Source: JAZKFR01 sp040386295 (GTDB taxonomy: Bacteria > Pseudomonadota > Gammaproteobacteria > Burkholderiales > Rhodocyclaceae). Taken from it: a DNA stretch of 9,375 nucleotides. The position numbers were made by a program, and so were the translations under genes. The notes under the pieces were generated by a model, which saw only the letters and a program-made list of their open reading frames with translations, was not told the DNA's origin and made no database searches. The stretch spans positions 1-9,375 of the forward strand of contig JAZKFR010000036.1 of the NCBI GenBank assembly GCA_040386295.1, given 5' to 3'. Shown piece after piece: positions 1-6,628 of the stretch (position 1 is its first letter; every line of letters begins with the position of its first letter).

Positions 1-56
1 GCAAGCCGCTCTTCAGGCTTGTCTTTGTGGCGCGCTACGGTTGTGCAGAGGTCTTT
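1..56. repeat. Left arm of a ~56-bp inverted repeat flanking the locus
   Basis: Positions 1-56 are the reverse complement of 9170-9225. Position p pairs with 9226-p, with 55 of 56 matches; the only mismatch is 9 against 9217. The inner limit is clear, because similarity stops at 57/9169. The outer limit is cut by the window edge. Read inward to outward the arm begins AAAGACCTCTGCACAACC, which loosely resembles the AGACCTTTGCA-type ends of some IS5-family elements (weak, from memory). The arm contains a small hairpin, CAAGCC/GGCTTG, at 2-21. It is probably the end of an insertion sequence or MITE copy lying outside the window. Confidence 0.93.
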
Positions 57-457
57 ACTCTGTGCTCCCATCAAACAGCCAGCGGCAAAACGCGTGACTT
101 AATTACGACGGTCCGCCTACTAAAGACAAGGGCGGGAAGAAATTGGTGTTTTTTTACGACTCAGGATTAAGCAGGGAACGAGGGCCAGAGCGGGGAACAG
201 AGCACAGTACGCCGTGCTTGTGCTCAAAGCGTTCGAAAAAATGACGGGCGATTAGAGCACGAAGCTAGAAGCCGGTCAATTAAGCCATGGACTGATCGAC
301 TGATCGCTCGCCTGCGCAAAGCAGTCATCAACGACGCCAAGGTCTTCGCCGTTCTCGTCGACACCGCGACACCGTGCGCGCCTGTTCGCTCGGACAAATC
401 ACGCAAACGCGCTACGCGGTCGGCGGCCAGTATCGGCGCAGCATGTGGCGCCGCAGC
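57..457. other. About 400 bp without a recognisable gene, downstream of the SecA-like gene
   Basis: I see no convincing gene here. On the minus strand the frame of the SecA-like gene stays open for 78 codons past its TGA, to a stop at about 224, but the conceptual peptide is arginine- and serine-rich and resembles nothing I know. On the plus strand a frame is open from about 175 to 570, also unrecognised and partly a shadow of the SecA-like gene. Small inverted repeats occur at 200-225 (GAGCACA/TGTGCTC, 12-nt loop) and 435-452 (GGCGC/GCGCC). Neither is followed by a T tract, so no intrinsic terminator is called. The octamer ACTGATCG is tandemly duplicated at 291-306. Confidence 0.6.
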
Positions 458-2434
458 TCAGCCGCGTCCGACGAAACCAAGCGCACGCAGCCACTGGCGA
501 TCGCGCCCGATGGTCTCGATGCGCAAACGACGGTTTTGTCGTTCGGCTTTTGCTTGGGTGTAAAAAACGAGTAGCCGAAACAGAAAGCGCGGCCAAAAAC
601 CCTGTCCCAGACAGTACGGCGCAAGACATTTTTTTAAGGTGGCTGCGCTATTAAAAAATTCGTCGTCCAAGCTGACGATGGCTTCGACGCTGCCCGGATC
701 GCCTTGCCGCGCGGCGCGTCCGAAAAGCTGACGGTCGACGCGAGCGCTCTCGTGAAACTCGCTCAAAATGACGTGCAATCCGCCGTTTCGCTCGACTTCG
801 CTGCTGAGTTTGATGTCGGTACCGCGCCCAGCCATATTGGTTGCCACCGTGATGCGACCGGGCGTCCCAGCCTCGGCGATACGTTCTGCTTCGTCTTGAT
901 CTTGCCGCGCGTTGAGCAAAGTGTGGGCGACGCCAAGCTCGCTAAAAACGTGCGCCAGCTGTTCGGACGCCTCGACTGAGCGCGTACCGACGAGTACCGC
1001 ACGCCCAGCCGCAGCCATTTCGCGCGCACGTTCGGCCACGGCTTGCCAACGCTCTGCGGCACTCGGTAAAACGCGGTCGGCAAAACGCAAACGACGGCTC
1101 GGGCGATGCGTCGGGATAGAAACGGTACTCAGGTCGTACACGTGCTTTAACTCGGCGGCCACCTCTTGCGCGGTTCCCGTCATGCCGGCGAGCAACACGT
1201 AACGGCCAAAAAAACGTTGATAGGTAATTTGCGCCAGCGTCTTGCGTTGCCCGGTGATGGCGCAATTTTCTTTAGCTTCGATCATCTGATGCAAACCACG
1301 CTCCCAGGTTCGATCGGGCATCACGCGACCGGTAAATTCGTCGACGATCTGCACTTTATTTTCGCTCACGATGTAGTGCTGATCGCGCTGAAAGAGCTGC
1401 GTCGCCGACAAAGCTTTTTGCGCTAACTCTTGCCGCCACAAAGGCGAATTCCAAACGCCGCCCCAAGCCGCAGAGCGCTCGCGAACGCAGGCCAATCCCG
1501 CCGGCGTCAGCCACAGTGCACGTTGTGCGCCAATCGAATAATGCCTCGGCGCGCTGAGTTCTTGGACGAGGTCAATCGCCTGCGCATAAACCTCGGCCGG
1601 CAGATCGTCGGGCAGCGTTTCCGAAATAATCAAAGGCGTGCGCGCCTCGTCGATCAGCACGCTATCGACTTCGTCGACAATCGCTACGTGCAAACCACGC
1701 AGAATCGATAACGGTTCTGCGCGCGAACTCAAGCGGCGCAAAGCCTGTTGCGCCGGCGTACAGCGGCCTAAGGCAAGGCGATCTTTCAGATAATCGAAGG
1801 TCAATTCTTTGTTAGAAACATAGACGACATCGCAACGGTATTCGCTCTGTCGCTGCCCGATCGGCATGTCTTGTTGCACATTACCGACGCTCAAACCGAG
1901 CAGCGCAAAAAGCGGCGCATTGGCCAGGCAATCGCGCGTTGCCAGATAGTCGTTGACCGTCACGACATGTACCGCAGCGCCGGTTGCGGCGGCGGTACAC
2001 ACGGCCAAAGTAGCCGCCAGCGTTTTGCCTTCGCCGGTCGCCAACTCGGCGATGCAACCACGCAACAGCGCACGGCCAGCGAGCAATTGCACGGCGTGGT
2101 GACGCATCTTCAGCGTGCGCCGTGCAGCTTCGCGGACGACGGCAAAAGCAGCGGCGATCAGTGCATCGCTCAAGCCTTTTTTGTGCATTTGTCGCGCGAT
2201 GTCGTGCAACTTCCGACGCAGCAGCGCGTCGTCCGCTCCTTGTAAAGCAGGTTCGTGCCGATCGACTGCGGCGATAAAACGCACCGCTTGTCGCTTGTCC
2301 GACAGACGCATACGGTCCAGCCAAACGCGCAATAAAGCTTCGCCTGCATTGACTTGCGCATCGGCGCGTTCGACATAAGCGCCGTCGTTGAGGCAAACCT
2401 TGCGTCCGACGATGAGCGCTCTAATGTCAGACAT
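458..2434 (-). CDS. SecA-like ATPase, C-terminally short (accessory SecA paralogue)
   Basis: Cytosolic DEAD-like motor of the SecA family, 658 residues against about 900 for housekeeping SecA. Seen: a SecA-type lead-in at about 95-130 (AFAVVREAARRTLKMRHHAV), Walker A ATGEGKT (132-138), VTVNDYLATRD (158-168), Walker B VDEVDSVLIDEARTPLIIS (253-271), a slightly short preprotein-binding region at about 272-350, IVDEFTGR (363-370), LAGMTGT (415-421), TNMAGRGTD (532-540) and GRAARQGDPG (572-581) with both candidate arginine fingers. After the second nucleotide-binding domain only about 65 residues remain, matching the start of the helical scaffold. The helical wing, two-helix finger and zinc-binding tail are absent. 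It is the last gene of the operon, and its ATG overlaps the M50 gene stop by 8 bp. No clear Shine-Dalgarno is visible, and an in-frame TGA four codons upstream limits the start, so translational coupling is likely. Inferred role: energising or feeding substrate to the export complex encoded upstream. Confidence 0.95.
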   Translation of the reverse strand: MSDIRALIVGRKVCLNDGAYVERADAQVNAGEALLRVWLDRMRLSDKRQAVRFIAAVDRHEPALQGADDALLRRKLHDIARQMHKKGLSDALIAAAFAVVREAARRTLKMRHHAVQLLAGRALLRGCIAELATGEGKTLAATLAVCTAAATGAAVHVVTVNDYLATRDCLANAPLFALLGLSVGNVQQDMPIGQRQSEYRCDVVYVSNKELTFDYLKDRLALGRCTPAQQALRRLSSRAEPLSILRGLHVAIVDEVDSVLIDEARTPLIISETLPDDLPAEVYAQAIDLVQELSAPRHYSIGAQRALWLTPAGLACVRERSAAWGGVWNSPLWRQELAQKALSATQLFQRDQHYIVSENKVQIVDEFTGRVMPDRTWERGLHQMIEAKENCAITGQRKTLAQITYQRFFGRYVLLAGMTGTAQEVAAELKHVYDLSTVSIPTHRPSRRLRFADRVLPSAAERWQAVAERAREMAAAGRAVLVGTRSVEASEQLAHVFSELGVAHTLLNARQDQDEAERIAEAGTPGRITVATNMAGRGTDIKLSSEVERNGGLHVILSEFHESARVDRQLFGRAARQGDPGSVEAIVSLDDEFFNSAATLKKCLAPYCLGQGFWPRFLFRLLVFYTQAKAERQNRRLRIETIGRDRQWLRALGFVGRG

Positions 2435-4613
2435 TGAACTGACTCAAAAACAATTGCCGCAGACGACGCCAGAGTTGCCAGCCAAGCGGCTCATAACCGT
2501 GATCGAAACGCACATAAACGCGCTCGCCAAAGGCGCTCGCCGCATTCGCGCCGAGCGTAGCGGGCAATTGCAAATCGACGAGAAAAACGCGATCGATGGT
2601 TTTCACCCCCTGGTTATCGCTCGGCAGCGTGGCGATGCTACCGCCGCCGGACAAACTCAAAGCACTCGTCGGCAATTCACCGACCGCCGCCGGAACGACT
2701 CTCTGTAGCACCACGGGATGCGTCTGCGCGATCGATTCGGCGAAACGCAACTGGGCGCCGCGCCAACGCGTGCGTACTAAATCGATATCGTCTTGCGTCA
2801 AAACCACCCGCACAATCAATTGCGCTGCGTCGAGCACGTAAGCAACTAATTCACCCTGCTTCAGATAACGTCCCGGCCAATCTTGCGCAGTCGCAGTCAC
2901 CGTCGCAGGGACGAAAACGCCGTCGAGCGCGGCATAGCCGATCAACTTCTCGGCGCGCGCCTCGAGCCGCTGCAACACTGCGCGTTCGTGCGCTAACTGG
3001 CGAGCCAACACAGCAGCTTGCACGGGATGGCTAAATTGCTCAGCACGATACTTCGCCTCGGCGCCATCGACCCGCGCGCGCGCAACGCGCAAATCGGCAT
3101 CCAGCTGTCGATCTTCGAGTAAATAAAGCGCTGTCCCACGGCGCACCCAAGTCCCTGGCTGAACCAACCAACGCTGAAAAAAAGCCTTGCCGCCGGCGTA
3201 CGACATCGCTTGCTCAGGCAACCACACGACGCCTTCTGCACGCGTGTGCAAAGGTATTGGCAAAGCGAACAACACCAGCACAACGCCGACCAGCAAAACC
3301 CCTGCGGTACGTAGCGCACGCGCACGACACTGTTGCAAACTGGGGCTGCGCGTCAGATGTCGATAGGCCTTCCACAGCGGTAGGCAAAACAAAGAAAAAG
3401 CCCCCCACAAAGCGAGGAGGACACCGAAAATGAAAAATTGTCCGGCGATAAACAAGGTGATCGTCAGCGAAACCCAAACGCGGTAACACCAAGACAAAGG
3501 CGTATAGAGCAACAAATAGCGCCGCTCGGCGGCAGACTCTCGATGCCGCTCGAGAGCCGGCGCGGCAAACAGATGGCGGTCGCACAAGGCGGTTAAATAT
3601 TTTTGCCCGCGTTGCGCGAGATTCGGCATTTCCAGCGCGTCGCACAAAATGAAATAAGCGTCGTAACGCAACAAAGGATTGCCATTGACAATGAGCGTCG
3701 ACACACCGGCGATCAGCATCACGTTGAAGGCAATCGCGCGCACCACGCCAGCCTCTGTCAACAACCAAACGTAGAGCGCCAAGGCGGCGAGCAAAAGTTC
3801 GCACAGCATGCCCGCCGCAGCAACGAGCATGCGCCGCCGTTTATCGGCGAACGCCGCTGCGGACGAGGCGTCGACATAAGGCACCGGCGCAAAAATAAGA
3901 AACATCAAACCCATTTCGTGCACGGCGCCGCCCCAAGCCTTAACGGCAAAAGCGTGCCCTAATTCGTGCAATAGCTTGACGATGGGAAAGACGCAAAACA
4001 TGACCCACAAATTGCTCGACGAGAGAACGCGGTCGGACAAGTTGTGCGTCAGCTCAGCCCAATGCTGAGCCGCTAAAAAAATAGCGGGCAACACCAGCGC
4101 CAACCACAGCCATCCGCCACGGCGGCTAAAAAACCAAGCCAAATAAGGCATACAGCGGGTAATCAAGGCATCGGGATCGTACAGTGGCAATTTCAAGCTG
4201 AGCGGATTAAGCAAATACTGGCGCACGCTCGCCCACCGTTTTTTGCGATAACGCTCGAAGAGCAGCGCTGAATCGGGCGTCACGTCGGCTTGCAAAAGAT
4301 TCGCCGCGTGCAGTTGCACGAGCAAATCGACGAGCTCATTTTGCGTACACGCCTCGCCGACCACCTCATGCGCAGCGGCGGTGCGCGTATTCGCCGTATG
4401 CCAAATTTCTTGCACCGTTGTTTGACCGTCCATCGCGAGCAGCAGGGCGTGCGCGGCAGGCGAGAGCCGATAAAAACGTCCGCCCGCGCGATCTTGCACG
4501 AGGTACCACAGCTGTCGCCGATAGTGCTGACGATGAATCAGCGCCTGGGCGACCAAACGCGGTTTGAGTTCGGCGACTTGATGCCAAGAAGGACTAAAGA
4601 GATGGCGGCTCAT
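2427..4613 (-). CDS. PqqD-like / M50 site-2-type metalloprotease / HlyD adaptor fusion
   Basis: A 728-residue inner-membrane fusion protein. Residues about 28-110 resemble the PqqD-like peptide-binding fold seen at the front of other M50/HlyD fusions (WYLVQDRAGGRFYRLSPAA). Membrane segments lie near 167-183, 202-215, 231-247, 262-285, 290-311, 378-414 (two) and 436-454. The zinc-protease motif HELGH is at 216-220 and the second motif NPLLRYDAY at 312-320, with D318 the likely third ligand, so the active site looks intact. Residues about 459-720 form a HlyD-type adaptor: lipoyl half at 459-500, short coiled coil at 505-556, second lipoyl half and barrel at 561-690. The start is firm, because an in-frame TAA lies one codon upstream, though the Shine-Dalgarno is poor. 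It follows the GAF/HlyD gene by 104 bp and overlaps the SecA-like gene by 8 bp. Inferred role: inner-membrane platform that may bind and cleave the exported substrate. Confidence 0.93.
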   Translation of the reverse strand: MSRHLFSPSWHQVAELKPRLVAQALIHRQHYRRQLWYLVQDRAGGRFYRLSPAAHALLLAMDGQTTVQEIWHTANTRTAAAHEVVGEACTQNELVDLLVQLHAANLLQADVTPDSALLFERYRKKRWASVRQYLLNPLSLKLPLYDPDALITRCMPYLAWFFSRRGGWLWLALVLPAIFLAAQHWAELTHNLSDRVLSSSNLWVMFCVFPIVKLLHELGHAFAVKAWGGAVHEMGLMFLIFAPVPYVDASSAAAFADKRRRMLVAAAGMLCELLLAALALYVWLLTEAGVVRAIAFNVMLIAGVSTLIVNGNPLLRYDAYFILCDALEMPNLAQRGQKYLTALCDRHLFAAPALERHRESAAERRYLLLYTPLSWCYRVWVSLTITLFIAGQFFIFGVLLALWGAFSLFCLPLWKAYRHLTRSPSLQQCRARALRTAGVLLVGVVLVLFALPIPLHTRAEGVVWLPEQAMSYAGGKAFFQRWLVQPGTWVRRGTALYLLEDRQLDADLRVARARVDGAEAKYRAEQFSHPVQAAVLARQLAHERAVLQRLEARAEKLIGYAALDGVFVPATVTATAQDWPGRYLKQGELVAYVLDAAQLIVRVVLTQDDIDLVRTRWRGAQLRFAESIAQTHPVVLQRVVPAAVGELPTSALSLSGGGSIATLPSDNQGVKTIDRVFLVDLQLPATLGANAASAFGERVYVRFDHGYEPLGWQLWRRLRQLFLSQFNV

Positions 4614-4717
4614 TTTTTATGCTGCATAGCTCACCGACAGCGGATAGCCAAAAGCCGATCCGTCAGGCCCTCGCCAACCCCCAGCGGCAACGCAGGCGCG
4701 CTGTATGAAGATGCGCG

Positions 4718-6601
4718 TTACGGCAACCACGTCCACACGCTCAAGGTCAGCCATTCGCTAAACGAATGCGTCAACACCCAGCCTAAACTGCGCTCCCCCA
4801 CTTCGATCTTGCCAACGCCTTCCATACCCGGACGCAAGCGTGGCGAGGCTGCAGCGAGCAAGGCTTCGACGCGAAAGAAATTTTTGCCGTCTTGCGCAAC
4901 CGCCACCGGCGTCAGTTTGGCGACGCTAAACGCCAATCGATCGGCCGCCAAACCGGTGATCACTAACAGCCCTTTTTGCCCCACGCGCAAGTGCCGAATG
5001 TCGCGTTCGTCGACTTGCAGGATGACGCGATAACGCTGCAAAGGCGCGACTTCGAACAGCTTCTTACCCTGCTCGACCGGTGCGCCAATCTGTTGACTGA
5101 GATCGCCCGAAACAACGGTTCCAGAATACGGCGCGACGATTTTTGCGCGTTCGATTTTTTCGCTCGCCAAGGCGAACTGCGCTTCGGCTTGCCTCAGCTC
5201 GGCGTCGACCACTTGAACGGCAGTCAAATCGTGCATCGCCATCGCCTCGCGCAATTTATGTTCGTGCTGATCGCGCTCGCTCGCCCAACGTTGCTGCTCA
5301 ATCAGTAAATCGCGCTCATCGAGCCGCGCTAGCAGCTGACCCTGACGCACGCTATCGCCGGCGCGCGCATATTCGGCGGCAATAAAACCGTCGAAAGGCG
5401 CGGCAGCGATTCTTTGCGTTTCGCCCTCAATCACCGTTTTAGCCGACACGCGGTAGTCGACCGGCAGCCAATATAAAAGCGCCAAAACCAGGGCCAAACC
5501 GCTCGCTGCAGCTTTCCAGAGCAAATGCCCAGACCCGAAAAACCGTTCGCGCAAGTAGCGCAGCTCGCCCTTCAGGCGCACCAGCGAACTGCGCTCGGCG
5601 GCCAAACGCTGGGCAAAAACCGGCGTCAGCAGAGCGGCAAAGGCATCGAGCCAAAGCAAATCGGCCGGCGAAAAATGCTGCTCGCCGGCACGCTCGAGGA
5701 CCAGCACACCGACACATTGCGCACCTTGCAGCAGCGGATAAGAAAGCACCGCGCCCGCCCCCGATTGCGCTAACAGATCGCGCTGGCACGGACCCTCACG
5801 CGCCGGCGCCAGATCCGGCACGCGCGCTCCCGTTTGTAGGGTTCCCGACAGCGGCAAAGCGGCGTCATGCGCTTCTTCCATCGCTGCTGCGTACGCTTTG
5901 AGCAAGGGCGTATGCGACTCAAAACTGGCCGCCTCGGACAAAGCGACGACGCTGACTTTAGCCTCTTCGGCTAAGCCGATCGCGACCTGCGCACAGGCAA
6001 ACACCTGTCGCAGTTCGTTGGCGAGGGCAAACAAGGCTTGGCGAAATTTTCCTTGTTGTAAAGCCACCGCCAAGGTTTCCATCACCGTCGCCAGACGATC
6101 GCGCGCTTGCCGCGTCAGCTCGTGTGCTTGCCTTGTAAACAGCTGACTCAGCCAAGCGCTACCCCAATTCAATTCTTGCAAAACGTCAGCCACTTTGTCG
6201 GCCACACAACGCACGCTCCGCACACTCAACGCGACTACAGCAAGCACTTGGGCGTCGGCAAGCAACGGATAGGCAATCACAAAAGCAGCTTCGCCCGGCC
6301 CGTCCCCGCCCTCCGCTGCGGGTAAAACCAAGCAGCTTCGTTGCCGTAAAGCGCCCTGCACCGCCTCGCTCAAATGCTCGAGTCTGAGCGCACGATCCGG
6401 CCACGCGGCAAATGGGACAAAGGTATTTTCTGCGCTACCGCTGACGAGAATTGCCGCCACATCGACGTCGACGCCGAGCACCAAAAGGCGCTTCGCCAAC
6501 TGCGCCAACCAGCGCTGACAAAACTCATCGGCTGTCTTCGCTTGGGCAAAAACGTCGTCGGTCGAGGCCGACATTTCGCTTGAAGGATGCGCGGTATTCA
6601 T
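4718..6601 (-). CDS. Tandem-GAF / HlyD-family membrane fusion protein
   Basis: A 627-residue protein combining cytoplasmic sensing with a periplasmic adaptor. Residues about 25-150 and 165-335 look like two GAF-type domains; the second contains VLSYPLLQGAQCVGVLVLER at 285-304. One transmembrane helix follows at about 361-379 (KAAASGLALVLALLYWLP region). The periplasmic part has a lipoyl half-motif at 395-428 (AAPFDGFIA, AGDSVRQGQLLARLD), a coiled-coil hairpin at about 430-486, the second lipoyl half at 487-519 (IVAPYSGTVVSGDL, GAPVEQGKKLFEV), then a beta-barrel and membrane-proximal region (RPGMEGVGKIEVGE, 590-604). HlyD proteins bridge inner-membrane transporters to TolC. The gene starts 27 bp after the TolC-family stop, without a good Shine-Dalgarno. 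The N-terminal GAF pair implies that a small molecule or redox cue in the cytoplasm could gate export; the ligand is unknown. Confidence 0.92.
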   Translation of the reverse strand: MNTAHPSSEMSASTDDVFAQAKTADEFCQRWLAQLAKRLLVLGVDVDVAAILVSGSAENTFVPFAAWPDRALRLEHLSEAVQGALRQRSCLVLPAAEGGDGPGEAAFVIAYPLLADAQVLAVVALSVRSVRCVADKVADVLQELNWGSAWLSQLFTRQAHELTRQARDRLATVMETLAVALQQGKFRQALFALANELRQVFACAQVAIGLAEEAKVSVVALSEAASFESHTPLLKAYAAAMEEAHDAALPLSGTLQTGARVPDLAPAREGPCQRDLLAQSGAGAVLSYPLLQGAQCVGVLVLERAGEQHFSPADLLWLDAFAALLTPVFAQRLAAERSSLVRLKGELRYLRERFFGSGHLLWKAAASGLALVLALLYWLPVDYRVSAKTVIEGETQRIAAAPFDGFIAAEYARAGDSVRQGQLLARLDERDLLIEQQRWASERDQHEHKLREAMAMHDLTAVQVVDAELRQAEAQFALASEKIERAKIVAPYSGTVVSGDLSQQIGAPVEQGKKLFEVAPLQRYRVILQVDERDIRHLRVGQKGLLVITGLAADRLAFSVAKLTPVAVAQDGKNFFRVEALLAAASPRLRPGMEGVGKIEVGERSLGWVLTHSFSEWLTLSVWTWLP

Positions 6602-6628
6602 GATTTTTGCAGCGCCGCTGGCATCTCG

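Noticed and set aside
200..225. Hairpin GAGCACA/TGTGCTC as a terminator for the operon
   Set aside because: No T tract on either strand, a 12-nt loop, and over 230 bp from the last stop codon.
3214..3804. Long open frames antisense to, or in other frames of, the M50/HlyD gene (for example 196 codons here and 247 codons at 4290-5033 on the plus strand)
   Set aside because: Shadows of GC-rich coding sequence; no domain is recognisable, while the overlapping frames have clear family motifs.
6599..6624. An 8-codon ORF whose TGA overlaps the GAF/HlyD ATG
   Set aside because: Too short, no ribosome site of its own, and likely to occur by chance.
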